Both the position numbers and the translations under genes were made by a program. A stretch of 64,000 nt of DNA from Bradyrhizobium campsiandrae (GTDB lineage: Bacteria; Pseudomonadota; Alphaproteobacteria; Rhizobiales; Xanthobacteraceae): the NCBI RefSeq assembly GCF_014529705.1, contig NZ_JAANIH010000011.1, positions 104,458 through 168,457 on the forward strand, written 5' to 3'. Under the pieces are notes generated by a model. That model ran no database searches. It had not been told where the DNA came from and saw nothing but the letters and a program-made list of their open reading frames with translations. Positions within the stretch are counted from its first letter, which is position 1, and every line of letters begins with the position of its first letter. This document shows, piece by piece, positions 8,698 through 17,367 of the stretch.

Positions 8698-10098
8698 ATG
8701 AGCCGCTACGAGCAGGACTTCCTCGGACAGCGTGAGATCGCCGACGACATCTACTACGGCGTCCAGACCATCCGGGGTAAGGAGAACTTCCACATCACCG
8801 GCATTCCGATGAACCAGGAGCCTTACTTCGTGAAGGCGCTTGGCTTCGTGAAGAAGGCCGCGGCAATGGCCAATCGCGATCTCGGCGCGATCGACGCCAA
8901 GATCGCCGATGCGATCATCCTCGGCTGCGATCGCGTCATCGCCGGCGACATGATGGATCAGTTCGTCACCGACTTCATCCAGGGCGGTGCCGGCACCTCG
9001 ACCAACATGAATGCCAACGAGGTGATCGCCAACCTCGCGCTGGAATCGCTCGGCTTCGTCAAGGGCGACTACCAGCACGTCAGTCCGAACGACCACGTCA
9101 ATTACGGCCAGTCGACCAACGACACCTATCCGACCGCATTTCGCCTCGCTCTGATCCTGCGGCTCGAGAGCTACATGACGGCGCTGCGCCAGCTCCAGGA
9201 AGCCTTCTTCGCCAAGGGCCGCGAGTTCGACCGCGTGCTGAAGATGGGCCGCACGCATCTGCAGGACGCGGTGCCGATGTCGCTCGGCGCCGAATTCCGG
9301 GGATGGGGCACCACGATCGGCGAGGAGGTCGACCGCATCTCGGAAGCGCGCGCGCTGCTGCGCGAGATCAATCTCGGCGCCACCGCGATCGGCACCTCCG
9401 TGACGGCGGCCGCCGGCTATCCTAAACTCGCGGTCCGACACTTGAGCGCGCTGACCGGCGTCGACTTCATTCTCGCCGGCGACCTCGTCGAAGCGACGTC
9501 GGACACCGGCGCCTATGTGCAGCTCTCCGGCGTGCTCAAGCGCACCGCCAGCAAGCTGACGAAGATCTGCAATGACATCCGCCTGCTCGCCTCGGGCCCG
9601 CGCGCCGGCTTCAACGAGATCAACCTGCCGCAATTGCAGCCGGGCTCGTCCATCATGCCGGGCAAGGTCAATCCTGTGATCCCCGAGGTCGTCAACCAGA
9701 CCAGTTTCCTCGTCATCGGGCTCGACACCACGGTGACGCTGGCCGCAAGCGCCGGCCAGCTCCAGCTCAACGTGATGGAGCCGGTGATCTCGTTCGCGCT
9801 GTTCTTCTCGATCCGCACCATGGAGCGCGCGGTCAACTCCTTGCGGGAGAATTGCATCGTCGGCATCACCGCCAACGAGGACCATACCCGCAACATGGTG
9901 CTGAACTCGCTCGGTATCGTGACTGTGTTGAAGCCGCTGCTCGGCTACAAGCAATGTGCCGAGATCGCGCGCGAGGGCTACAAAAGCGGCAAGTCGCTGC
10001 ACCAGATCGTGGTGGTCGAGCGCAAGCTGCTGACGCAGGAGAAATGGGACGAGATGTTCTCGTTCGAGCGGCTGATCAATCCGGATTTGATCGGCTAG
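8698..10098 (+). CDS. aspA: Aspartate ammonia-lyase
   Basis: A 466-residue cytosolic enzyme of the fumarase/aspartase superfamily that interconverts L-aspartate with fumarate and ammonia. The superfamily signature GSSIMPGKVN is at residues 316-325, and the SS loop carries the catalytic serine. Upstream conserved segments include the GGAGTSTNMNANEVIAN region, NYGQSTNDTYPTA, and GRTHLQDAVPMSLG. Length and the start MSRYEQDFLG match the family. The ATG at 8698 follows an AAGGAGC ribosome site at the right spacing. An in-frame upstream extension to 8623 overlaps the previous gene and is not real coding. Confidence 0.93.
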   Translation: MSRYEQDFLGQREIADDIYYGVQTIRGKENFHITGIPMNQEPYFVKALGFVKKAAAMANRDLGAIDAKIADAIILGCDRVIAGDMMDQFVTDFIQGGAGTSTNMNANEVIANLALESLGFVKGDYQHVSPNDHVNYGQSTNDTYPTAFRLALILRLESYMTALRQLQEAFFAKGREFDRVLKMGRTHLQDAVPMSLGAEFRGWGTTIGEEVDRISEARALLREINLGATAIGTSVTAAAGYPKLAVRHLSALTGVDFILAGDLVEATSDTGAYVQLSGVLKRTASKLTKICNDIRLLASGPRAGFNEINLPQLQPGSSIMPGKVNPVIPEVVNQTSFLVIGLDTTVTLAASAGQLQLNVMEPVISFALFFSIRTMERAVNSLRENCIVGITANEDHTRNMVLNSLGIVTVLKPLLGYKQCAEIAREGYKSGKSLHQIVVVERKLLTQEKWDEMFSFERLINPDLIG

Positions 10099-10123
10099 GT
10101 GTTTGTAATCCGCAGCCTCTCAC

Positions 10124-10241
10124 CGTCATTGCGAGGAGCTCGCGACAAAATTGCGTAGCAATTTTGCGCCGATGCGACGAAGCAATCCAGGGTCTTGCCA
10201 GCAGAGAAAGTCTGGATTGCTTCGCTTCGCTCGCAATGACG
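10124..10241. repeat. Dispersed palindromic intergenic repeat, family A copy 2
   Basis: The same outer arms as copy 1 appear: CGTCATTGCGAG at the left and CTCGCAATGACG at the right end. The inner arms GAAGCAATCCAG and CTGGATTGCTTC match too. This copy carries an extra nested palindrome, AAAATTGCG-TAG-CAATTTTGCG, in its left half, so it is longer than the first. It lies downstream of aspA. Confidence 0.85.
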
Positions 10242-10321
10242 ACGGGGGCAGGCGGCGGGGACAGGAATTCCGCGCGTAGGAATTGCGGGCGCCGCATCGA
10301 TCGCGGCGTCCCAACGCAATA

Positions 10322-10352
10322 CTTGACAGTGGAAAGATTGCCTTGTTGGTAT
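10322..10352 (+). promoter_or_regulatory. Probable sigma-70 promoter for the nitronate monooxygenase gene
   Basis: CTTGACA at 10322-10328 is a perfect -35. After 18 bases TGGTAT lies at 10347-10352 as a -10. A transcript from here would begin near 10360, which favours the ATG at 10397 over the one at 10367. Confidence 0.5.
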
Positions 10353-10396
10353 GGTCCCAACCTTCCATGCGCCTGCCAGCAAAGGATCGCGCCGCA

Positions 10397-11365
10397 ATGT
10401 CCATGCCTGCTCTCTTCAAGGGACGCCTGTCGATCCCCGTGATCGGTTCGCCGCTCTTCATCATCTCGGTGCCCGACCTCGTGATCGCGCAGTGCAAGGC
10501 GGGCGTGGTCGGTTCGTTCCCGGCGCTGAATGCCCGGCCGCCGGAGCTGCTCGACGAATGGCTGGCGCGGATTACCGAAGAGCTCGCGGCCTATGACCGC
10601 GCGCATCCGGAACGGCCGTCGGCGCCGTTCGCGGTCAACCAGATCGTGCACAAGTCGAACAACCGGCTCGACCACGACATGCAGCTCTGCGCCAAGTACA
10701 AGGTGCCGATGATCATCTCCTCGCTCGGCGCGCGCGAGGAGCTCAACCAGGCCGTCCACGGCTGGGGCGGCATCGTCTTCCACGACGTGATCAACCAGAA
10801 ATTCGCGCACAAGGCGATCGAGAAGGGCGCCGACGGCCTGATCCTGGTCGCGGCCGGCGCCGGCGGCCATGCCGGCACCATCTCGCCACTCGCTTTCGTT
10901 GCCGAGACGCGCAAATGGTTCGATGGCCCGATCGCGCTGTCGGGTGCCATCGGCAATGGCAGGGCGATCCGCGCCGCGCGCATTCTCGGCGCCGACTTCG
11001 CCTATATCGGCTCGGCCTTCATCGCCACCAAGGAGGCCAATGCGGTCGAGAAGTACAAGGAGATGATCGCGGGCTCGAGCGCCGACGACATCGTCTATTC
11101 CAACCTCTTCACCGGCGTGCACGGCAACTATCTGAAGCCGTCGATCCTTGCTGCCGGCATGGACCCGGACAACCTGCCGACCTCCGATCCCTCCAAGATG
11201 AATTTTGGCACCGACGCCTCCGGCGAGCGGGCCAAGCCCAAGGCCTGGAAGGAGATCTGGGGCTCGGGCCAGGGCATCGGCAGCATCGAGGGCATCGTCC
11301 CCGCCGCCGAGCTGATCGCGCGCTTCAAGAAGGAATACGACGAAGCGATCGATCCGCCGCTGTGA
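10397..11365 (+). CDS. Nitronate monooxygenase (2-nitropropane dioxygenase family), paralogue 1
   Basis: A 322-residue FMN-dependent TIM-barrel enzyme that oxidises alkyl nitronates to carbonyl compounds and nitrite. The motif GAGGHAGTISPLAF places His158 at the position of the catalytic base in characterised nitronate monooxygenases. The phosphate-binding region SGAIGNGRAIRAARILGADF follows. The ATG at 10397 (MSMPALFKGRLSIPVIGSPLF) fits the family start; ATG 10367 is an alternative. The stop overlaps the next start as TGATG, so the thioesterase behind it is translationally coupled. A paralogue at 14221-15186 lacks the histidine. Confidence 0.88.
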   Translation: MSMPALFKGRLSIPVIGSPLFIISVPDLVIAQCKAGVVGSFPALNARPPELLDEWLARITEELAAYDRAHPERPSAPFAVNQIVHKSNNRLDHDMQLCAKYKVPMIISSLGAREELNQAVHGWGGIVFHDVINQKFAHKAIEKGADGLILVAAGAGGHAGTISPLAFVAETRKWFDGPIALSGAIGNGRAIRAARILGADFAYIGSAFIATKEANAVEKYKEMIAGSSADDIVYSNLFTGVHGNYLKPSILAAGMDPDNLPTSDPSKMNFGTDASGERAKPKAWKEIWGSGQGIGSIEGIVPAAELIARFKKEYDEAIDPPL

Positions 11366-12150
11366 TGGCGCTGGCGATGGGTGCGATCTACCGCGTCGAC
11401 GGCAACAGCGTCATCACCAGTCCCAATGCCGCCGGTCCCTGGGACCGGCGCATGCAGCACGGCTCGGCGCCGTCTGCGCTGGTAACGTGGGCGGCGGAGC
11501 GGATTCCGACGACCATGCAGATGAACATTGCGCGCGTCACCATCGATCTGATGCGCCCAGTGCCCGTCGCGCCGCTCACCATCGAGACCGAGGTGCTGCG
11601 TGAAGGTCGCAAAATCCAGCTCTGCGAGGTCAAGCTCTTCTCCGATGCCGTGCAGGTCGTCGGCGCCACTGTGCTCAAGATCAGGCAGCAGTCGCAGCCG
11701 CTGCCCGACGACGTGAAGGATCTGCCGGTGACGCTGCCATCACCGGAGGACTCGCTGGTCGAGGACGGCCACGGCGCCACCAGTCCGTTCGCCGGCATGG
11801 TTTCGATGCGTGCCGCGCGCGGCCGCTTCGGCCAGGCCGGTCCCGGCGCGATCTGGTTTCGCCTCGATCATCCCCTGGTCGAGGGTGAGGCGGTCTCGCA
11901 GGCGATGCGCGCTGTGGTCGCCGCTGATTTCTCCAACGGCACCGCCTCGACGCTCGACTTCCGCAGCTGGACCTATATCAACGCCGACCTCACGGTGAGC
12001 CTCGCGCGTCAGCCGGTCGGTGACTGGATCCTGCTCGACGGTGAATCCTGGATTGGTCCTGATGGCGCGGGTCTGGCGATGTCGCGGCTTGCGGACAGGC
12101 AGGGCTATTTCGGCCGCGCGGTGCAAAGTTTGGTGATCGAGAAGCGATGA
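11365..12150 (+). CDS. TesB-like double-hotdog acyl-CoA thioesterase family protein
   Basis: A 261-residue protein with two hotdog-fold halves. The first half contains a long region ending RVTIDLMRPVPVAPLTIETE, where the central helix and strand of the thioesterase fold are recognisable. The second half contains AADFSNGTASTLDFRSWTYI and LTVSLARQPVGDWILLDGES, typical of the TesB/4HBT_3 group. It should hydrolyse acyl-CoA or a related thioester in the cytosol. The ATG at 11365 overlaps the upstream stop by one base (TGATG). Coupling to a nitronate monooxygenase and nearness to an acyl-CoA synthetase suggest a shared acyl-CoA or detoxification step, but this is inference. Confidence 0.8.
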   Translation: MALAMGAIYRVDGNSVITSPNAAGPWDRRMQHGSAPSALVTWAAERIPTTMQMNIARVTIDLMRPVPVAPLTIETEVLREGRKIQLCEVKLFSDAVQVVGATVLKIRQQSQPLPDDVKDLPVTLPSPEDSLVEDGHGATSPFAGMVSMRAARGRFGQAGPGAIWFRLDHPLVEGEAVSQAMRAVVAADFSNGTASTLDFRSWTYINADLTVSLARQPVGDWILLDGESWIGPDGAGLAMSRLADRQGYFGRAVQSLVIEKR

Positions 12151-12230
12151 GCGTGACGGGCAGCGCCGTGATCGCTCTTGAACGGCAGGCTTCCGCCGCC
12201 GCGGAAGGGATGCGTTGGCATCCTGCCAGT

Positions 12231-12329
12231 TCACAATCCGTAGAAGATCTTGATCTCCCACAGCACCACGATGATGGCCGTGATCAACGTGACCGCGGCG
12301 ACTGCACTTTCCAGGGAAGCGACTCTCAT
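12231..12329 (-). CDS. Predicted 32-residue single-pass membrane microprotein
   Basis: A short reading frame encoding MRVASLESAVAAVTLITAII followed by VVLWEIKIFYGL. The centre is one strongly hydrophobic helix with a charged N-terminus, as in small inner-membrane proteins. On the minus strand the ATG at 12329 is preceded by AAGCGGAGTGGGAC, a GGAG ribosome site at normal spacing. The frame is open further upstream to 12413, but that part has no protein-like character. No family is recognised. Confidence 0.45.
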   Translation of the reverse strand: MRVASLESAVAAVTLITAIIVVLWEIKIFYGL

Positions 12330-12533
12330 GTCCCACTCCGCTTCCCAGCCCCGCCTGCGGTCTATTTGATTCCCCGATTCGGCGGCAATCGCGCAGGCTG
12401 GGCGAGCACGCACTCCGCGGCGCGATGTGGTGCCGGGGCCACAACGGCCCCGTAGAATTCCGGCTGAAAGGGCTCAAACCCCGCTATTTCGCGCGAGGCG
12501 TGTAGTCCGAACCCATCGCTGCAATCAGGAAGA
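12330..12533. other. Non-coding stretch downstream of the acyl-CoA synthetase
   Basis: It holds the upstream region of the 32-residue frame and the 3' flank of the minus-strand synthetase gene. No further gene, repeat or clear terminator was seen. Confidence 0.35.
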
Positions 12534-14096
12534 TTACCCCACCATCCGGTCCCGGCCACTCCAGAAGCCTGCGCGCAGCACCTTCTTGTCGACCTTCCCG
12601 ACGCCGGTCATCGGCAACTGCTTGACGAACCGGATCTGCTTCGGCGCATGCGCCGGGCCCTTTCGCGTCCGCACCAGATTGATCAGCTCGTCAGGATCCA
12701 GCTTGGCACCTTCGCGCGGCACGACGATGGCGGTGACGGCCTCGCCCCATTTCTCGTCGGGGACGCCGACCACCGCCACCATGGCGACATCGGCATGTTG
12801 CGACAGCACGTCCTCGATCTCGCGCGGAAAGATGTTGAAGCCGCCGGTGACGATCATGTCCTTCTTGCGGTCGAGGATGAACATGTAGCCGCGCTCATCC
12901 TGGCGCGCGATATCGCCGGTGTGCACCCAGCCGTTCTTCAGCGTCTCGGCGGTGATGTCGGGCCGCTTCCAGTATTCCGCCATCACATGCGGCGCCCGCA
13001 CGCAGATCTCGCCGGGCTCGCCCGTCTTCACCTCCTCGTCATTGTCGTCGAGAATTTTGACCTCGCACGCCGCGATCGGAAAGCCGCAGGACAGGAACAG
13101 CTCCGGTGTCTTCGGATCGTGATCTTTCTTGCGCAGCACCGAGACCGGATAGCATTCGGTCTGGCCGTAGAGCTGCGAGAACACCGGGCCGATGCGCTGG
13201 ATGCCTTCGACGAGGCGGCTCGGTGACATCGCCGAAGCTCCGTAGAGCACGAGCTCGAGCGAGGAGAGGTCGGTCTTGCCGAGTGCGGGATGATCGAGCA
13301 GCACATAGATCATGGTCGGCACGAACAGCGTGAAATTGATGCGTTCGCGCGCGATCGTGGCCAGCACCGCCTCGGGATCGAACCCCTTCAGCATGTGCAC
13401 GGTGCCGCCGCGCATCAAGGTCGGCAGCACCTTCGTGCCGGCGACGTGGCTGATCGGCGCGACCGTGAGATAGCGCGCAGCGTCAGGAATCTCGAAATCG
13501 GCCAGGATCGCGCCGGCCGCTCCGGCATTCTCGCGGTGATAGCGTAGCGCGCCCTTGGATTTGCCGGTCGTGCCGCCGGTGTAGTTCAGTGTGGAGAGAT
13601 CGTCGAGAGTTGCAAGGCAACATGCGCTGGCGTGCCCCGCGCTCTCGATCGCCGCCAGCAGATCGACGCCGTAGTCGGCCGGTCCCACCGTGAAGACAGC
13701 CCTGAGCAGAGGAGCCTTGGCGGCGAGCTCACCGCCGCGGTCGCGGAAGGCGGCCACATCGACCACCAGCACTTCGGCGTCGGAATCCTCGAGCTGAAAC
13801 AGCTGGTCCGCTTCCGATCCCAGCGGGTGCAGCCAGGTGACACAGCATCGCGACAATTGCGCCGCGACGCCGGCGCACCAGGTGTCGGCGCGGTTTGCGG
13901 TGAGGAAGGCGACGCGCGCACCTCGTTGCAGGCCGAGCCGCATGAATACGCCCTGGATGCGTCCGATCAGATCGATCGTGCCCTGATAGCTCAGCGATCC
14001 CCCAGGCCACGCAAACGCAGTGCGGTCGGGATAGCGCGCCAGCGCCCGTAGCGTCTGCGCACAAGTCGGGGACGATGCGTGGAGCGGATCGGACAT
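12534..14096 (-). CDS. AMP-dependent acyl-CoA synthetase (class I adenylate-forming)
   Basis: A 520-residue ANL enzyme that activates a carboxylic acid to its CoA thioester. The A3 motif NYTGGTTGKSKGA, the hinge DRKKDMIVTGGFNIFPREIE and the C-terminal catalytic lysine region PMTGVGKVDKKVLR are all present. The ATG at 14096 is preceded by AGGAAAC, a good ribosome site. An upstream ATG at 14108 and a longer open frame to 14396 exist but look non-coding. It is divergent from the second nitronate monooxygenase with 124 bp between them. The substrate is not known; the N-terminal acid pocket does not match the FadD protein at 749-2434 closely. Confidence 0.85.
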   Translation of the reverse strand: MSDPLHASSPTCAQTLRALARYPDRTAFAWPGGSLSYQGTIDLIGRIQGVFMRLGLQRGARVAFLTANRADTWCAGVAAQLSRCCVTWLHPLGSEADQLFQLEDSDAEVLVVDVAAFRDRGGELAAKAPLLRAVFTVGPADYGVDLLAAIESAGHASACCLATLDDLSTLNYTGGTTGKSKGALRYHRENAGAAGAILADFEIPDAARYLTVAPISHVAGTKVLPTLMRGGTVHMLKGFDPEAVLATIARERINFTLFVPTMIYVLLDHPALGKTDLSSLELVLYGASAMSPSRLVEGIQRIGPVFSQLYGQTECYPVSVLRKKDHDPKTPELFLSCGFPIAACEVKILDDNDEEVKTGEPGEICVRAPHVMAEYWKRPDITAETLKNGWVHTGDIARQDERGYMFILDRKKDMIVTGGFNIFPREIEDVLSQHADVAMVAVVGVPDEKWGEAVTAIVVPREGAKLDPDELINLVRTRKGPAHAPKQIRFVKQLPMTGVGKVDKKVLRAGFWSGRDRMVG

Positions 14097-14220
14097 ATGT
14101 TTCCTCATTGCTTTGTCATCGGCTTCTCGCGTGCCAATGTTGCCGGCGAGGCTAGCACAGGGAACGCGGGATGGAACGACAAAGCCCGCACGCGGAGCCA
14201 GGAGCGATAGGGAGGCGCGG

Positions 14221-15186
14221 GTGACATCCGATCGACTGCAAATATTTCGCGATCGTCTCAGCCTGCCGCTGATCGCAGCGCCGATGTTCCTGGTGTCGGG
14301 CGTCGAGCTCATGGTCGCGGCCTGCCGCAACGGCGTCATCGGCAGCTTCCCGACCGTGAATTGCCGCAGCGCGAACCAGCTCGATGACTGGCTCACCGAG
14401 ATCGCAACGCGCCTGCATCAGCACGAAGACCAGACCGGCCGCAAGGCCGCGCCGCTCTGTCCGAACCTGATCGTGCATCGCTCCAACGCACGGTTGCAGC
14501 AGGATCTCGCCGTGCTGCTCAAGCACAGGCCGGAGATCGTCATCACCTCGGTCGGCTCGCCGGCACCCGTGGTGAAGCCGCTGCATGATGCAGGCAGCTT
14601 GGTGCTGGCGGATGTCGCCACGATCCGCCATGCCGAGCGCGCGGCAGAAGCAGGGGCTGACGGGCTGGTGCTGCTCACCGCGGGGGCCGGCGGGCAGACC
14701 GGCTGGCTCAATCCATTCGCCTTCGTCCGCGCCGTGCGCGCGTTCTATGACGGCATCATCGTGCTGGCCGGCGGTATCAGCGACGGCTACGCGCTGTATG
14801 CGGCCGAAGTGCTCGGTTGTGACCTCGGTTATATGGGCACGAAATTCATCGCGACGCGCGAGAGCATTGCGGACGATCGCCACAAGCAGATGCTGGTCGA
14901 GAGCAGCGCCGACGACATCCTGCTCACCACGGCGTTCACAGGCTTGCAGACCAGCATGCTGACGCCGTCCATCATCGCCGCCGGGCTCGACCCCAATGAC
15001 CTGCCGGCGCGTGGCGCGATCGACATCGGCAAGGACATCGACGTCACCGCGCGCGAGAACAGGCCCAGGCGCTGGCGCGATATCTGGAGCGCCGGGCATT
15101 CGACGTCAGGCGTCACCGCCGTGATGGCGGTCGACGACCTCGTCGCCCGGACGGCCACTGAATACCGCGAGGCGCGGGGCCAGTAG
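14221..15186 (+). CDS. Nitronate monooxygenase family protein, paralogue 2 with His replaced by Gln
   Basis: A 321-residue FMN-binding TIM-barrel protein collinear with the protein at 10397-11365. Shared blocks include LSLPLIAAPMFLVSG, the N-L-I-V-H-R-S-N strand, LGCDLGYMGTKFIATRES and the C-terminal SADDILLTTAFTGLQTSMLT region. The catalytic-base motif reads GAGGQTGWLNPFAF, so Gln159 replaces the histidine. Nitronate oxidation would then be impaired or altered; another FMN reaction is possible. The GTG at 14221 is chosen because GGGAGGCGCGG precedes it closely; an open frame runs back to 14113 through the divergent promoter. Confidence 0.82.
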   Translation: MTSDRLQIFRDRLSLPLIAAPMFLVSGVELMVAACRNGVIGSFPTVNCRSANQLDDWLTEIATRLHQHEDQTGRKAAPLCPNLIVHRSNARLQQDLAVLLKHRPEIVITSVGSPAPVVKPLHDAGSLVLADVATIRHAERAAEAGADGLVLLTAGAGGQTGWLNPFAFVRAVRAFYDGIIVLAGGISDGYALYAAEVLGCDLGYMGTKFIATRESIADDRHKQMLVESSADDILLTTAFTGLQTSMLTPSIIAAGLDPNDLPARGAIDIGKDIDVTARENRPRRWRDIWSAGHSTSGVTAVMAVDDLVARTATEYREARGQ

Positions 15187-15310
15187 CGCTCTGCGCCACC
15201 CGGCACGGTTAATCCCGCATGGCTCCGCGGGCCCGCACTTAACGGCAGATTAACCATCGCCCGCCAACAATCCCTCTCACGGCCGCCAATCAGGACGAGA
15301 GGGACAGGCG

Positions 15311-15559
15311 ATGGATTTCGATTTTCTCAATAGCAAGACAGGCGCGACGCTGGATGAGATCCGCGTCCGCGTCGCCCATGCGCTCGCCCGTCACCCGCTC
15401 TGCCGCAATGTCCGCTTCGACATCGTCCGCGTCCCCCGCACCCGCCGGGGCGGAAACTGGACGGTGACGCTGCAATCGGTCGAGCCGCGAGCGGTTTGGG
15501 AGGCTTCCGAGATCGTCGCGGACATCCAGGACGCCTACGATCTGACCGTAGCTGCTTGA
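15311..15559 (+). CDS. Conserved-looking small protein of unknown function
   Basis: An 82-residue protein beginning MDFDFLNSKTGATLDEIRVR. It is soluble, basic in the middle (RVPRTRRGGNW), and ends with a helix (ASEIVADIQDAYDLTVAA). The alternation of a strand-like part (FDIVRVPRTRRGGNWTVTLQ) and a helix suggests a compact alpha/beta fold. The ATG follows GAGAGGGACAGG. No family is recognised. Codon use looks native. Confidence 0.6.
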   Translation: MDFDFLNSKTGATLDEIRVRVAHALARHPLCRNVRFDIVRVPRTRRGGNWTVTLQSVEPRAVWEASEIVADIQDAYDLTVAA

Positions 15560-15692
15560 TTTCGCTGAGTATTTCGACCTTGTCGCCTTGGGCGTGGCGA
15601 TTGTCGCCGCAAAGGCACACTCAAGCCTTAATTCGTGCCTTTTTCGCGGGCATCTCTAACAACATCGTGAAGCGGTCCTTCCGGAGAGACGT

Positions 15693-16403
15693 TTGTCCAG
15701 AGCCATCACCATCACCGTGCTGACCTGCTTTCTCGTCCTCGGTGCCGCCACGACTGCCATTCTCGGCCGCGACAGCGTGCCCAGTGCCAGTGCGGAGATG
15801 ATCACCGAGGCCCCGCCGAAACCGCTCGCCGCTAACCGCGCCGCCAAGGCCGACCGGCTGGTTCCGACGTTGGCGCTGGCCTCGGCCGCGATCGAGCCGG
15901 TTCAGGTTCCCGCCGACATGCTCTCCCAAGCCCCCGCTCTGACAGAACCTTTGCGCCAGGCCTTCGCGGCGGCCACGCCGGCCGATTTCCCGACGCCGAA
16001 AGCGAATTTGAACGAAGCGCCGGCGCCGGCGGAGGCGCCTGCCGTCGCTGAGGCCCCGGCCAAGCCGAAGCCCGTCGCCAAGCCGCAGCCGCCCAAGATC
16101 TACTCCCTGCTCTCCGACGTGCAGATCGCCGGCATCAGGGATCGCCTCAAGCTGTCGTCGTCGCAGGAATATTATTGGCCGTCGGTCGAGACCGCGTTGC
16201 GTAACGTCGTCCGCAAGATCTCGGCCAACAAGCTCTCGAATCCGAACGGTCCGAATGTGCAGATCGATCCGAATTGCGACGAGGTCCAGCAGTTGAAGTC
16301 GGCCGCGATGCCGCTGCTCTTCCAGCTCCGTGACGACCAGAAGGAAGAAGTGCGCAAGCTCGCCCGCATCATCGGGCTGGAGAAGGTCGCGCAGCAGATC
16401 TGA
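15693..16403 (+). CDS. Exported or membrane-anchored protein with Ala/Pro-rich linker, unknown function
   Basis: A 236-residue protein. Its start is taken as the TTG at 15693, with GGAGAGAC just upstream. The first 30 residues (MSRAITITVLTCFLVLGAAT) form a signal or anchor. A long Ala/Pro/Lys-rich linker (residues about 100-135, repeated PAPAEAP and PKP units) leads to a compact helical C-terminal domain (IYSLLSDVQIAGIRDRLKLS onward). That domain has the pattern of stress or chaperone-like periplasmic proteins (LTxxQ-like), but this is a weak resemblance. No partner gene is evident. Confidence 0.65.
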   Translation: MSRAITITVLTCFLVLGAATTAILGRDSVPSASAEMITEAPPKPLAANRAAKADRLVPTLALASAAIEPVQVPADMLSQAPALTEPLRQAFAAATPADFPTPKANLNEAPAPAEAPAVAEAPAKPKPVAKPQPPKIYSLLSDVQIAGIRDRLKLSSSQEYYWPSVETALRNVVRKISANKLSNPNGPNVQIDPNCDEVQQLKSAAMPLLFQLRDDQKEEVRKLARIIGLEKVAQQI

Positions 16404-16487
16404 CACTTCGTTCCCTTCCAGGAACAGCATCAGTCAGGAACATCCGGCAATCCCACGGCGTTGCTCGCTCCAAACAGGGAGTGGTCC

Positions 16488-17177
16488 ATGCGCGCCTCGA
16501 CAGCTTATTTCGTCGGCGCCGGAACGATCGTTGCCGCCATCGCCATTGGTCTCGGCGGCGGCATCGTGGCCGGCAACATCATGAATCCGATCGCGCCCAA
16601 GCAGGGGCCTGACAGCAGCAAGGTGGCGCAACGCGCTGGGGCTGCCGCGCCGGCGACAACGAATGCGCCGTCGGAGCGCGTGCAATATGTCACGGGATCA
16701 CAGGCGTTCGGCGCGATGATCGCCGCGCCGGCTCAGGCGCAGGGCGAGGTCAAGCCGGAAGCGCAGCCTGAAGCGCCGGCCAGTCAGTCCAATGCCGGAC
16801 CGCCGGCACCGCCGTCTGCGCAGACTGCGGCAGTCGAGCCGCCCAAGCCCGCGCCGTCGTCTTCACCAGCGACCAAGCCCGTGGAGCAACAGGTTTCCAC
16901 GGAGCCGGCCTCCTCTCCTGACAATGCTTATGCCAAGGCCAGGGATTCTGACCTGAAGCGCGCCGCGTCCGAGCGGCGGAGGGCGGAGCGGCACGAGCGA
17001 TGGGCCGAGCGCCGCCGTTATGATCCGCGCGATGCACGCGGTGGCCGCGATCAGACCAATTGGGATGACGTCGCGCGCAGCATCCGCGAGGATTCCAGCG
17101 CGCGCGACTATGCCAGCCGGCCACGCGGCGCCTTCCCGCAAATCCGGTTGTTTGGTCCCGACGACGAGGATGACTAG
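16488..17177 (+). CDS. Membrane-anchored low-complexity protein of unknown function
   Basis: A 229-residue protein with an N-terminal hydrophobic helix (AYFVGAGTIVAAIAIGLGGG) followed by a long Ala/Pro/Gln-rich segment and a highly charged C-terminal third (RRRAERHERWAERRRYDPRD, then many Asp and Arg). ATG 16488 has the ribosome site AGGGAG six bases upstream. It looks like a periplasm-facing single-pass protein. It lies 84 bases downstream of another membrane-anchored unknown with a similar layout, and the two may be co-transcribed. Confidence 0.65.
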   Translation: MRASTAYFVGAGTIVAAIAIGLGGGIVAGNIMNPIAPKQGPDSSKVAQRAGAAAPATTNAPSERVQYVTGSQAFGAMIAAPAQAQGEVKPEAQPEAPASQSNAGPPAPPSAQTAAVEPPKPAPSSSPATKPVEQQVSTEPASSPDNAYAKARDSDLKRAASERRRAERHERWAERRRYDPRDARGGRDQTNWDDVARSIREDSSARDYASRPRGAFPQIRLFGPDDEDD

Positions 17178-17367
17178 CCTCTTGTTCTGGCGCGTCTTCT
17201 TGACGCGAACCGGGATGCACTTGGCTTGAAGGCGCTCTCGCGCCTGACACCGCCGCGCACGCGATCGTGAGCGGCGGTTCGTTCAGCGGCGGCACTTGCC
17301 TCAATTTTCAACTTCCGGATGATCGCCGTGCGAGTCATGATTGACGCAGCCAGCCAGAGGCCGCGTC

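Noticed and set aside
10283..11365. Using the earliest start of the nitronate monooxygenase frame
   Set aside because: It would start upstream of the -35 and -10 elements at 10322-10352; ATG 10397 matches the family start.
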